The notes beneath the pieces were generated by a model that saw only the letters and a program-made list of their open reading frames with translations, had not been told where the DNA came from and made no database searches. From Chryseobacterium sp. StRB126 (GTDB lineage: Bacteria > Bacteroidota > Bacteroidia > Flavobacteriales > Weeksellaceae): DNA of 64,000 bases. Position 1 is the stretch's first letter. The number at the start of each line of letters is the position of its first letter. Both the position numbers and the translations under genes were made by a program. Positions 26,462 through 36,209 of the stretch are shown here, one piece after another. The stretch is from assembly GCF_000829375.1 (NCBI RefSeq), contig NZ_AP014624.1, forward strand, positions 3,782,001 through 3,846,000. Direction: 5' to 3'.

Positions 26462-27856
26462 TTAATGGGTTACAAGATAATTGAGACTGTTCTCCGTCAT
26501 CTTTTTGATGTTATCCTGAAACGAATTAGGCTGGCTTGGGTTTCCGTTTACGGTTTCATTATACCAGTCGTAAGCACCCGTACAAATGACCATACATTTT
26601 TTGTTGACCGTTCCGTCAGGAAATTCAGCGATGGCAACACGTCCGTCCAAAGTATTGTCCCAGGCTTCACTGGCAAGATTATTACCGCCTGTCTGGTTTC
26701 TCCATCCGGCACCATTTACGTACCCACCCCAATCCGGAAGGAACCACCAGGCTGTATGATTCAGACGGAATGTACCTTTCTGAAGCAGATTCGCTTTCCC
26801 GGATTCGTACGTCTGAACACCATCGAAAACCGGATGATTCTCATATCCTTTGAAAGAGATTCCCCAATCGCTTCCTGTATCTATAAATCCGTTGGGAAGA
26901 AAATCTCCGAAAACATTATTCGGTCCTTTTCCTGCAGGAACGATTCCCAATGCGTCAACATATTGTGCCGCAAAGCTTGTAAGCAATATATTTCCGCCGC
27001 CGTTAAGATACGTCTTGATTTTAGAAGTCACATTCTGGCTCATCGCTTCTGCCGGTAAAGTGGTCGCAGAGTCAAAATGCCACCAGATTACATCAATATT
27101 GCTAAGGTTCGCCGCCCCGCCTGCAACATCAGCAATCGAAACGTATACTGCCCCTGAAAATTTCCCGAAAAGCCAGTCAGAAGCTGCAATCTCATCCGGA
27201 TTTGTCAATCCTGTTCTTGTAGCAGCCGTTCCAAGGAATGCAACGGACGGTCCGGAAACAGGTGTTGTTATTTTAGCCGTATACACTTCCGTAAGACTGC
27301 CATTAGAAACAGTAAACGAAACCGGACTGGTAAAGTTAATAGCTGTTCCCGATGCAGGATTGATGCTGACACCATTTCCTGTTTCTATGATTGGCTGCAA
27401 TGCGGTAAGATTTGTTCCCTCCGGCATTGTAAGAGAAATGGTTTTGCCCGAATTATTGATGGTAGCTGATAATCCGTTAATTTTAAAGCTGAGAATTGGA
27501 TCCTGAGCTTTTACAGTTACCTGATAATTTTTGTAGATATTACCATTTTTCACTTTGAATGTAACCGGCTGTGAAAAATCAATCGTTGCTCCTGATACCG
27601 GCGAAACTACGGCATCCTGAGGAATTTCAATAACCGGAGCCAATGTCTTAACATTTGTTCCATAAGGAAGTGTTAGTGTGATTTTATCATTCTTATGGTC
27701 AATTTCCCCAGAAACACCATTCACCCTGAAAGAAGAAATATTGACTGAAACATCCGTAACAAGGCCATTTTCCATCTGACTGTCGCAAGACCAGATAAAA
27801 GCCGCAGACATCAGCAGAATGATGATAGTATGAGTTTTTTTAAATATCGTTTTCAT
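26462..27856 (-). CDS. DUF4960-type fructan-binding surface lipoprotein
   Basis: The ATG at 27856 is chosen because it begins a lipoprotein signal (MKTIFKKTH..., Cys24 in WSCD); an upstream in-frame ATG would bury it. About 464 residues. Two repeated Ig-like domains (about 32-115 and 116-200, each with an xxSF-x-V/I-NG start and a G-T-N-V/L-xxL-x-PxIE centre) are followed by a ~250-residue DUF4960 domain. Its location after SusD matches the glycan-binding lipoprotein slot of levan loci. Role inferred: binding levan at the cell surface. Confidence 0.8.
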   Translation of the reverse strand: MKTIFKKTHTIIILLMSAAFIWSCDSQMENGLVTDVSVNISSFRVNGVSGEIDHKNDKITLTLPYGTNVKTLAPVIEIPQDAVVSPVSGATIDFSQPVTFKVKNGNIYKNYQVTVKAQDPILSFKINGLSATINNSGKTISLTMPEGTNLTALQPIIETGNGVSINPASGTAINFTSPVSFTVSNGSLTEVYTAKITTPVSGPSVAFLGTAATRTGLTNPDEIAASDWLFGKFSGAVYVSIADVAGGAANLSNIDVIWWHFDSATTLPAEAMSQNVTSKIKTYLNGGGNILLTSFAAQYVDALGIVPAGKGPNNVFGDFLPNGFIDTGSDWGISFKGYENHPVFDGVQTYESGKANLLQKGTFRLNHTAWWFLPDWGGYVNGAGWRNQTGGNNLASEAWDNTLDGRVAIAEFPDGTVNKKCMVICTGAYDWYNETVNGNPSQPNSFQDNIKKMTENSLNYLVTH

Positions 27857-27869
27857 TCCTATCTTGTTT

Positions 27870-29567
27870 TTAATATCCGTTATTTTGTTTGTACAGTCCC
27901 TGGCTGAAATTGATCTGTGCCAATGGAATCGGGCAGTATTCCTCAATTCCGTGATCAAATCCCGCCTGCGAATAGTAAGACCTTTTGGTTTTCTCAACAG
28001 AATAATAACTGTTCATCGTTCCAGCGGTAACGCCCCATCTCACAAGGTCAAAGAAACGGCTTCCTTCCATGGCAAACTCCATTCTTCTCTCCCATCGCAA
28101 CGCTTTTCTTGCAAAATCCTGGTTCCAGGTGCAGTTCACGCCCGGCTCATACTTGCTGATCAAATTGTTGGTGGTGTAACTTCCAGTCAGAACAGTACTA
28201 TTGGCAGCTCTCTGTCTCACCTGATTGATCAGTGGTAAAGCCTCATTATATTGCCCCAGTTCTATCAGCGCTTCGGCTTTCATCAGCAAAACATCGGAAT
28301 ATCTTATGATGATTCTGTTTTTGGAATTACCGTAGAAAGGGTCTACATTCACGGTACAGCCACATCCTACAGGTACATTTTCCTTCAATGAAGAATAATA
28401 CCCATAAGTTCCCGGACTTCTGCTCCAGCTTTCCTGAAAGATTTTGTTTTCGTCGTATTTCCAGGGCAGTCCGGGCAATGCAACCGTGTGATATAATCTA
28501 GGATCTACTTTATAGCTGTTCAGCTGGTTGTAATTCAGATCTACATCGTTAAAAGTATCGAACATTGGCAGTCCCTGCGGTGTCGTTTTGAATGCGTTTA
28601 CCAGATTCTGACTTGGCTTATGAAAATCACAGCATCCCAAACCTTGCGGCATAGAAAGCATATCACCGTAATTGAGTCTTCCGAAAAGCGTTCCGTCATT
28701 GTCGGAATATTGAATGGAAAAGACTGCCTCCGGGCCGTTCTCATGTGTTCCCGGCAGGAAATTATACCCAAAGTCAGGCTCCAAAGTGTAATTTCCGATC
28801 ACCTGATTGGCAGCATCAATAGATTTCTGAAGGGTGGCAGGATTTACCTGGGTTACCGTATAGTTATCATCCTGCTCATACGCCTGATACAGCCTTACTT
28901 TAGCAAGATAAGCATAAGCAGCACTTTTCTTTGGTCTTCCGACTTCCGACTGTGTTACAGGAAGATTAGCCGCTGCGAATTCAAAATTAGAAGCAATAGC
29001 CTCCCATAACTGCTGGTCTGTCTTTGCCCTGTTTGAGATTTTCGGATAATCATCAATTGGTGTATTTTCATCCACATAAGGCACATATTTAAATAATGTC
29101 TTCAGCAAAAAATAGTAATGTCCTCTTACAAAATTCATCTCGGCAATCCTCCTCTGCTTGTTAGGATAGTCGGAATCTGAAAGCTGCTTAAGTGCGGCAA
29201 TAGCTTTGTTACATCTGGAAATCCCTACATAATTGAGATACCATAATCTGTCTAACTCACCGAAGTCTGACCGGATATTATTTGAAATTTCAAAAAAGTG
29301 AAAGGTCTGGATATCATTGGTTCCGCTTCCTCCTTTGTATGCATCATCAGAACGGACGTTTCCATAGGGCCAAAGACTGAAAGGAGTATCATAATGGTCG
29401 TTTCCAAGAGATGCGTAGGCTGCAACCACAAAACCATCCACATTCTGAGGGGTTACCACATCGGCTTCCGACAGGACACCTCTCGGCTCATTGTCCAGAA
29501 AATCGTTGCAGGAAGTAGTTCCCAGCAAAAAGGCAAAAGCTATTGTTAAAAGTATATTCTTTTTCAT
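27870..29567 (-). CDS. SusD/RagB-family outer-membrane lipoprotein
   Basis: A 565-residue protein with lipobox Cys20 (TTSC) and the SusD pattern NDFLDNEP at the mature start. The C-terminal SusD domain contains the RxxRRMEFAMEGSRFFDLVRWG segment near residue 490. It lies 17 bp after the SusC gene. It forms the lid of the SusC transporter and captures levan oligosaccharides. Confidence 0.95.
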   Translation of the reverse strand: MKKNILLTIAFAFLLGTTSCNDFLDNEPRGVLSEADVVTPQNVDGFVVAAYASLGNDHYDTPFSLWPYGNVRSDDAYKGGSGTNDIQTFHFFEISNNIRSDFGELDRLWYLNYVGISRCNKAIAALKQLSDSDYPNKQRRIAEMNFVRGHYYFLLKTLFKYVPYVDENTPIDDYPKISNRAKTDQQLWEAIASNFEFAAANLPVTQSEVGRPKKSAAYAYLAKVRLYQAYEQDDNYTVTQVNPATLQKSIDAANQVIGNYTLEPDFGYNFLPGTHENGPEAVFSIQYSDNDGTLFGRLNYGDMLSMPQGLGCCDFHKPSQNLVNAFKTTPQGLPMFDTFNDVDLNYNQLNSYKVDPRLYHTVALPGLPWKYDENKIFQESWSRSPGTYGYYSSLKENVPVGCGCTVNVDPFYGNSKNRIIIRYSDVLLMKAEALIELGQYNEALPLINQVRQRAANSTVLTGSYTTNNLISKYEPGVNCTWNQDFARKALRWERRMEFAMEGSRFFDLVRWGVTAGTMNSYYSVEKTKRSYYSQAGFDHGIEEYCPIPLAQINFSQGLYKQNNGY

Positions 29568-29584
29568 TTTTTATTATTTAAAAA

Positions 29585-31990
29585 TTATAGGGAAAAATTA
29601 ACTCCAAAATTAAACGTCAGCGGTAACGGGTAACCGAATGCCGGCGTTTCAGGATCTATTCCTGTAAAGCTTTTGGATTTTATCGTCCAAAGATTCTGAA
29701 CACTTGCATACATCCTGAAATTAGCAATGTTATAATGCTCCGTTAAAGATTTCGGGAAAGTATAACCCAACTGTAAAACCCTCAGCTTCAGATAACTTCC
29801 GCTTTCCACATAATACGATGAGAATCTGGATTCTGCATTGCTGTCCACTGTCGTAAGCGCAGGAATATCCGAATTGGGATTCTGTGGAGACCACGCATTC
29901 AGGAGCCTTGTCCCTTTATTGGAACCTACATCATCCACGCTCCAGAAATCAGTCTGGTATTTTTTTGAATTGATGACATCTACATCACCAATGCCCTGCC
30001 AGAATGTTGAAAGATCAAAGTTCTTATAGGAAAAGTTGAGGTTGATACCATACATAAATCCCGGATTCGGATTGCCAATCCACGTTCTGTCTTTGTCGTC
30101 AATCATTCCATCACCATTTAGATCTGCATAACGAATTCTTCCCAAGCCTTTACCCGACTGGCTTGCAGAATTATCCACCTCTGCCTGCGTCCTGAAAAGT
30201 CCGTCGGCAATATAACCGTACATTGAGTTGACCGGGCGTCCCAGAATATTATCTGTTGTTCCGTTTCCACCGTAATTGTTGATAACGGATTGTGGAAGTG
30301 CAGTAATTTTGTTGCGGTTCATCGAGATGTTCCCAGAAATTTCGTAGCGGAAACCACCAGCAGTTTCATTCTGATAAGACAATGCAATTTCAATCCCTTT
30401 ATTCTCCATCGATGCACCATTAATCCATCGGTCTCCTCCTTCTCCGATCACCCCCAGATAAGGCGGTAGTACCAGGATGTCTTTTGTTGCTTTTTTATAA
30501 ACATCGATACTACCTGTCAGTTTTTGATTAAAGAATCCGAAATCCAGACCAAGATTGGTCTGCGTGGTCGTTTCCCATCTCAGGTCGTCATTTTTTGTCT
30601 GCGTTGCGATAAATCCTGATGGCAGTAATCCGCTTCCGACACCGGAAATATCGTAAGCCGTCCCGTAAGATGTTGCCCACGTTGGATTTCCTCCTGCATA
30701 ATTGGCGATATACAGCGAATAAACCGCTGAATTGCTGATTTCCTGGTTCCCAGTCTGCCCCCAACCTGCTCTTAATCTCAAATCTGAGAAAAACGGAATC
30801 AGATTTTCTGCAAAATGTTCTTTATTGATTCTCCATCCTGCCGAGAATGCAGGAAAAGTTCCAAAACGGTTGTTTTTACCGAACCTTGAAGAGCCGTCAT
30901 AACGTATTGTTGCAGAGAAAAGATAACGGTTGTCATAATCATAAGAGAATTTCCCGAAGTAGGACAATAGGCTGTAATAGGTAGAACTTCCACCATTGAA
31001 AGCATCTCCTGTTCCCGCATCGGGATACATATAATCTGGTGTTTCTATCAGAAATCCTTCTTTTCTCAGCCAGGTATTTTTAAACGTATCCTTGTACATT
31101 TCCATTCCGCCCAAAACATCAAAATGATGTTTTCCTGCTTTTGCAGTGTATTGTGCAGTATTGGACCAAGTCCATTTTTCGGTGTCTGACTGATCAATGT
31201 TCACTGCATTGGTTTTGTTTTGCAGATAGCCCGAAACATAGCTTCTTTGCAGCATTCTTTTGTAATAATTGGAAAGATCGATTCCGAAGCTGGATTTTAA
31301 GGTCAGATTTTTCACAGGCTGCAATTCGGCATAAACGTTTCCGAAGAATCTTTGGTACTGATAGCCGTTGTCTTTATTATATTCCAAAAGTCGGACTGGA
31401 TTTTGCCTGTCATTCATTCCGCCAACTGGTCCGCCCCACCCGATTCCGTCTACCGTATGAACCGGAATGATGGGCAAAGCACGTAAAGCAGGATCTAGAA
31501 CTCCGGGATCCATCAGTTCATTGGTTTTATTGAAGGTGAAATTTTCCCCGATTTTTAGTTTTCCATCAAAAAAGTTATAAGAGGTATTGACACGGGCAGA
31601 CAATCTTTTGAAATTGGTCAGTTTCACGATTCCATTATTGTCATAATATCCCAGAGAGAAAAAATAAGAACCTTTGTCCGAAGCACTCGAAGCAGAAACA
31701 TCCAGCGAGTTGGCAATTCCGGTCTGCGAAACCTCATCGTACCAGTTGGTATTAACTGATTTAATCGTTTTTCCGGCATCCAGGTATTCCGGAACATAGC
31801 TGTTGTATAAAGTCGGAGTGCCATTCTGAACACCCCAGTCAAAACTGTAGCTCAGATTGTTGCTATTCGGGTTCAGTCCGTCATTAATATTCGCCTGCCA
31901 AAGCACCTGTCCGAATTGTTTTGCGTTCAGAACCTCTGTTTTTTTTGCATATTGTGAATAGGCCGTATAATAATTGAGGTCGATTCTCAT
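29585..31990 (-). CDS. SusC-type TonB-dependent transporter, C-terminal part of a split gene
   Basis: An 801-residue reading frame covering the rest of the plug and the 22-strand barrel, ending in the typical FNFGVNFSL with terminal aromatic strand. It begins exactly where the upstream frame stops (ATG overlaps TGA). Joined after a -1 shift at the AAAAAAG heptamer (31996-32002), the protein reads ...KKGKKGKMRIDLNYYTA..., the standard SusC junction. Alone, this part lacks the signal peptide and TonB box and could not reach the outer membrane. Confidence 0.85.
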   Translation of the reverse strand: MRIDLNYYTAYSQYAKKTEVLNAKQFGQVLWQANINDGLNPNSNNLSYSFDWGVQNGTPTLYNSYVPEYLDAGKTIKSVNTNWYDEVSQTGIANSLDVSASSASDKGSYFFSLGYYDNNGIVKLTNFKRLSARVNTSYNFFDGKLKIGENFTFNKTNELMDPGVLDPALRALPIIPVHTVDGIGWGGPVGGMNDRQNPVRLLEYNKDNGYQYQRFFGNVYAELQPVKNLTLKSSFGIDLSNYYKRMLQRSYVSGYLQNKTNAVNIDQSDTEKWTWSNTAQYTAKAGKHHFDVLGGMEMYKDTFKNTWLRKEGFLIETPDYMYPDAGTGDAFNGGSSTYYSLLSYFGKFSYDYDNRYLFSATIRYDGSSRFGKNNRFGTFPAFSAGWRINKEHFAENLIPFFSDLRLRAGWGQTGNQEISNSAVYSLYIANYAGGNPTWATSYGTAYDISGVGSGLLPSGFIATQTKNDDLRWETTTQTNLGLDFGFFNQKLTGSIDVYKKATKDILVLPPYLGVIGEGGDRWINGASMENKGIEIALSYQNETAGGFRYEISGNISMNRNKITALPQSVINNYGGNGTTDNILGRPVNSMYGYIADGLFRTQAEVDNSASQSGKGLGRIRYADLNGDGMIDDKDRTWIGNPNPGFMYGINLNFSYKNFDLSTFWQGIGDVDVINSKKYQTDFWSVDDVGSNKGTRLLNAWSPQNPNSDIPALTTVDSNAESRFSSYYVESGSYLKLRVLQLGYTFPKSLTEHYNIANFRMYASVQNLWTIKSKSFTGIDPETPAFGYPLPLTFNFGVNFSL

Positions 31991-32685
31991 CTTCCCTTTT
32001 TTCCTTTTTTGGTCGTGATGATGATCACTCCATTGGCAGCCCTGGAACCATAGATGCTTGCCGAGGATGCATCTTTCAGCACCTGCATCGATTCAATATC
32101 ACTCGGATTAAGTTCGTGCATTCCCGCTTTTGTCGGAACTCCGTCTATTACGTATAGTGGATCTGTATTATTAAGGGTTCCCACCCCACGGATCAGCACT
32201 TTTGTATTACTGCCGGAAGGAGATCCGTCGGCTGTGATGTTAACACCCGCTACCCTTCCCTGCAAAGATTTGATCGGATTGGGTTCGGCCTGCTTGTTCA
32301 GGTCTTTCATATCCACCACGGAAACCGCACCGGTAATGTCTGCTTTTTTCTGCTTGGTATATCCGGTTACAATGACCTCATCTATGCTTTTTATTTTCTC
32401 TGCAGCTAAAACGATGTTAAGAACTGTCTTTTCATCCACCACAACTTCACGGGTAGAATAATCCGGATACGTGAAAACTAAAGTATTTCCTTTTTGCAGG
32501 TCATTGATCTGAAATGCACCGCTGCTGTCTGTTGTGGTATTGGCTCCTGTTTCCGAAACGGTTACGATCACTCCGCTCAACGGTTTCTGATTTGAGGAAA
32601 CTACTTTACCTTTAATGACTTCCTGCGCAAATACATACGAAAAAGGCAGGAGGCAAAAGGCAATGGCTATTTTGTATTTCTTCAT
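31987..32685 (-). CDS. SusC-type TonB-dependent transporter, N-terminal part of a split gene
   Basis: The start at 32685 (MKKYKIAIAF...) gives a proper signal peptide, cleaved near FAQ. Next come a carboxypeptidase-regulatory-like domain (about 22-95), a TonB box-like VDEVIVTGY, and the first half of the plug with the conserved SIYGSRAANGVIIITTKKGKKG block. It then meets TGA at 31989-31987. About 232 residues. The remaining ~800 residues follow in the -1 frame. Confidence 0.85.
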   Translation of the reverse strand: MKKYKIAIAFCLLPFSYVFAQEVIKGKVVSSNQKPLSGVIVTVSETGANTTTDSSGAFQINDLQKGNTLVFTYPDYSTREVVVDEKTVLNIVLAAEKIKSIDEVIVTGYTKQKKADITGAVSVVDMKDLNKQAEPNPIKSLQGRVAGVNITADGSPSGSNTKVLIRGVGTLNNTDPLYVIDGVPTKAGMHELNPSDIESMQVLKDASSASIYGSRAANGVIIITTKKGKKGR

Positions 32686-32695
32686 AGTATAGTTT

Positions 32696-34258
32696 TTATT
32701 TGATATTAATCTGATGAGCATTGAAGTTCACAGTACTTCCTTTGGTATCGGTGGATAAGCTCAGTTCCGAGAAGATTTCATTAGGGAAGAAGATTTCGGT
32801 CATTACCTTTTCGCCGTCATTGAAGAAAATTTCAATGGAAGTTTTATCCAACACAATTTTGAACGTTGCGTTTTGGTAGTTTTTTGCCAATGGTGCTTTT
32901 GAAACCCTGTCTGCAAAATTGTTCTTAAAATCGGTTTTCCCGGATTGGGTACGATCAATAAACAGTTCCTGCTTGTTATTATCAATTCCGAAAACCACAC
33001 GTTCTCCCAATGAATTTTTCAAAGCAAAAGAGTAAACTCCTTTGGTCATTTTTTTGAAATCAATATCTAAAACAGCTTTGGAAAGGTCTATTTCTCCTTT
33101 ACTGATGAGCTTTTTATCCGAAACAAGATTAATTTCTTTTTTAACGGCCTTTCCTTCGTAATTTTTAAGCTGAGAAACAGGAATATTTTTCAGAATGTAA
33201 CCATCTTTGGTCCTTTTCAATGTTATTTCACGAGGAATAGTGGAACTTCCTCTCCATTTTTCCGTCGGCACATTCGGTGAATAATCCCAGTTTGACATCC
33301 AGCCTATAATTACTCTTTTGTTATCGGGAACGTTATCAAAAGAGACACTCGCATAATTATCACGTCCCCAATCCAGCCAGACTATTTTTTCTTTTTCGAG
33401 CTGCTTTGTAAAAACATCATCCATTTTGAAGGTTTTCCCGTCAAAATCACCTACAAAATACTGGGCAGCAGAACCACCGTTCGGTCCACCCGGATTGATG
33501 TTGACGATAAGGACCCATTTTTCTTCATTGGTCCCTTCTACCTTTATCGGGAAAAGATCCGGACATTCCCAAACGCCGCCGTGTCCCCCGAAATCTTTAC
33601 CAAATTCTGAAAGAAAAGTCCAGTCTTTCAGGTTTTTTGAGGCATAAAAATGCTGCCTGTCCTGTACCGCCAATCCCATTACCCATTGTTTTCTTTTCGC
33701 ATCCCAGAAAACTTTCGGATCCCGGAAATCTTTTATTCCTGGATTTTTCAATACAGGATTATTGCTGTATTTGGTCCAGGTTTTTCCATTATCCAAAGAA
33801 TAAGCGATTGCCTGAGACTGCGCGTCAATCTCTCCGGCTTGCTCTTTTTTCATATTGTGATAGGTAAAAATTGCTACCAACGGAACATTCTTTCCATCGC
33901 CAAAACCTGATGTATTATCCTTATCCACAACTGCACTTCCTGAGAATATGGCGCCATTCTCGTCATAAGCAATGGCAGGAGCCAGTTCTTCCCATTTGAT
34001 AAGATCTTTGCTGATGGCGTGTCCCCAATGCATCTTACCAAAATCCGGCACACTCTGAAACGGCGTATACTGGAAAAATAAGTGATAAGTTCCGTTAAAA
34101 TAAAAAAGTCCGTTTGGGTCATTCATCCAGCCTTTTTGAGGAGTGAAGTGATAGTTGGGCCTGTAAAGCTGCTCTTCAGACGCTTTCGAATCCGACTGTG
34201 CATTGAGCCCGGAATAAAACGTGGCAGCAATGATTAAAGTTGATATGATTTTCTTCAT
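32696..34258 (-). CDS. GH32 glycoside hydrolase (exo-levanase/fructanase)
   Basis: A 520-residue protein with a Sec signal (cleavage near residue 21) and no lipobox, so probably periplasmic. The classical GH32 motifs are WMNDPNG (nucleophile D47), FRDP (transition-state stabiliser D180) and WECPD (acid/base E231). The C-terminal beta-sandwich spans about 370-520. It would release fructose from imported levan oligosaccharides. It precedes the SusC gene by about 10 bp. Confidence 0.92.
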   Translation of the reverse strand: MKKIISTLIIAATFYSGLNAQSDSKASEEQLYRPNYHFTPQKGWMNDPNGLFYFNGTYHLFFQYTPFQSVPDFGKMHWGHAISKDLIKWEELAPAIAYDENGAIFSGSAVVDKDNTSGFGDGKNVPLVAIFTYHNMKKEQAGEIDAQSQAIAYSLDNGKTWTKYSNNPVLKNPGIKDFRDPKVFWDAKRKQWVMGLAVQDRQHFYASKNLKDWTFLSEFGKDFGGHGGVWECPDLFPIKVEGTNEEKWVLIVNINPGGPNGGSAAQYFVGDFDGKTFKMDDVFTKQLEKEKIVWLDWGRDNYASVSFDNVPDNKRVIIGWMSNWDYSPNVPTEKWRGSSTIPREITLKRTKDGYILKNIPVSQLKNYEGKAVKKEINLVSDKKLISKGEIDLSKAVLDIDFKKMTKGVYSFALKNSLGERVVFGIDNNKQELFIDRTQSGKTDFKNNFADRVSKAPLAKNYQNATFKIVLDKTSIEIFFNDGEKVMTEIFFPNEIFSELSLSTDTKGSTVNFNAHQINIK

Positions 34259-34353
34259 TATGATTATTTAATAGGAGTTTTTTGAATTATTTAAAAACAT
34301 TTTATTCAATTTATAGAGGTGTTTTTCTTCATGATTACATCGATTTTTTAAAT

Positions 34354-35664
34354 CTATTTCGTCAGTGTTTTGCTTAATTTTTCCAGAGAGATACCCTTCG
34401 TTTCCGGCATCATAAACATCACGAATAATAATTGGAATACCATTGCAACAGTAAAGACCAAAAACACGGTTCCAGCTCCGATGGTGGAAAACAATGTAGG
34501 AATCAGTGATGGAATGATTGCTGCCAGAAGCCAGTGTGTGGAACTTCCGAAAGCCTGTCCCGATGCCCGGAGATGATTTGGAAAAATCTCCGAAATAAAT
34601 ACCCAAATCACGGTTCCCTGACCAATGGCGTGTGAAGCAATAAAGAGGAACAGGAAAATAGGAATCGCCAATCCCGACCAATGGAAATAAAACGCCATAG
34701 AAACCAATCCTAAAGAAATGATATACCCTACGGAACCTAAATACATTAGTGTTCTTCTCCCGACTTTATCAATGAGATTAACGCCAACCAAAGTGAAAAC
34801 CATATTCACAACACCAATTCCGATACTGCTGAGCAGTGCTGTTTTCTCACCCAAACCTGCCTCACCAAAAATCCTTGGTGCATAATACAGGAATGCGTTG
34901 ATCCCTGACATCTGATTAAAAAAGGCTACGAGAAAAGCCAACATCAGCGGAAAACGGTATTTTTTCATAAAGATATTTTCCTTTGGCGATTCGGCGTGGT
35001 CATCTTCCATCTGTGCGATCAAGCTTTCAGAATCCTGATCCGGATTCAGAATTTTCATCACTTTTTTCGCTTCTTCTATTCTGGAATGGGAAACCAGCCA
35101 TCTTGGACTTTCCGGAATGGTAAGCACACATAATGTATAGATCGCTGCTGGAATTGCCTGTACACCAAGCATCCATCGCCAGTCGTTGTCGCCAATACCG
35201 CTTAATAAATAATTTGATAAAAAGGCAATTAAAATCCCCAGAACAATATTGAACTGATACAGGGAAACCATTCTGCCACGATCTTTTGCAGGCGCAATCT
35301 CTGAAATATAGGCCGGTGCAGCAATCGTAGAAGCACCAACACCCAAACCGCCCATAAACCTGAAAAACGCAAACAGATAAGGATCATTGGAAAGTGCCGT
35401 GCCTATGGCAGAAAACGCATATAAGACACCAATGACCAAGAGTGTTTTTTTCCGTCCTAATGTATTAGTCGGGATCCCTCCGAAAATGGCACCTATCACT
35501 GTACCCCATAATGCCATTCCCATTACGACTGCTCCGTGAAATGCATCTGAACTGTTCCAAAGCGTCTGCAATTTTTTGTCTGCGCCGGAAATCACGACCA
35601 CATCAAACCCGAAAAGAAATCCTGCCAAAGCTGCCGTGATAGACCACATAAGAATTTTATTCAT
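34354..35664 (-). CDS. MFS sugar transporter (fructose uptake, inferred)
   Basis: A 436-residue, 12-TM sugar porter. Motifs typical of the sugar porter family are visible: GFDVVVISGA in TM1, GRKKTL after TM2, the PESPRWL loop after TM6, and GRRTLM after TM8. It is the first gene of the levan operon, 95 bp before GH32. Fructose is the likely substrate from context; Bacteroides levan loci carry a comparable inner-membrane monosaccharide importer. Confidence 0.88.
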   Translation of the reverse strand: MNKILMWSITAALAGFLFGFDVVVISGADKKLQTLWNSSDAFHGAVVMGMALWGTVIGAIFGGIPTNTLGRKKTLLVIGVLYAFSAIGTALSNDPYLFAFFRFMGGLGVGASTIAAPAYISEIAPAKDRGRMVSLYQFNIVLGILIAFLSNYLLSGIGDNDWRWMLGVQAIPAAIYTLCVLTIPESPRWLVSHSRIEEAKKVMKILNPDQDSESLIAQMEDDHAESPKENIFMKKYRFPLMLAFLVAFFNQMSGINAFLYYAPRIFGEAGLGEKTALLSSIGIGVVNMVFTLVGVNLIDKVGRRTLMYLGSVGYIISLGLVSMAFYFHWSGLAIPIFLFLFIASHAIGQGTVIWVFISEIFPNHLRASGQAFGSSTHWLLAAIIPSLIPTLFSTIGAGTVFLVFTVAMVFQLLFVMFMMPETKGISLEKLSKTLTK

Positions 35665-36209
35665 CTGTTAAAATATTTATTTGTTTGTGGCTAATATATC
35701 CCGGGGCGGCAATCCGAAGGTTTAATTATGTAACTAAATATTTCAGCAAGATTAATTATTTGTTAAACAAATCCAACAAACTGAAAATCAATAATTTATT
35801 GAATATTAATTTTATTAAAGTTTTATCAGGTTACAAACATGTAACATGGTTTTATAAAAATGTTACATGGATTTTAGTGTATGTAAGATTCAGGAATAAG
35901 TAGTGTTATGAAAATGTTAACCGAAAAACGGGTCAAGATGTATGGTATTTGAGTCAGGAACTTTTAAGAATTTCATGTATAGATAGTCCGTAATATGTAC
36001 AAGTACTATCATCAATGGTCCGGAAAGCTGTTTACTCGTCCGGATGAAGCTGCATTGTTGAAAAAGTATCATAAAAAGCAGCCGTTTGATGGGCTGCTGA
36101 ATATGGTAAATAGCAGATGTGAAAATTAATCTTCCCTATAGAATATGCTTCAGGTTTGTTATTACCTTGTTACATTCAAATAGGTGATCATTTTGATTGT
36201 ATATTTTTA
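35665..36209. other. Intergenic between levan operon and its sensor
   Basis: 545 bp. It should contain the levan operon promoter on the minus strand, but no consensus box is clear. An ORF at 35995-36129 (+) of 44 codons (KYYHQWSGKLFTRPDEAA inside) has coding-like composition. It lacks a recognisable domain and may be the remnant of a lost gene. Confidence 0.45.

Noticed and set aside
27857..27997. Upstream start of the DUF4960 lipoprotein
   Set aside because: It would place 47 charged residues before a clear lipoprotein signal peptide and overlap the SusD gene end.
29585..32685. SusC halves as two separate genes
   Set aside because: The N-part has only half a plug and the C-part lacks a signal. 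Together they make exactly one normal SusC.
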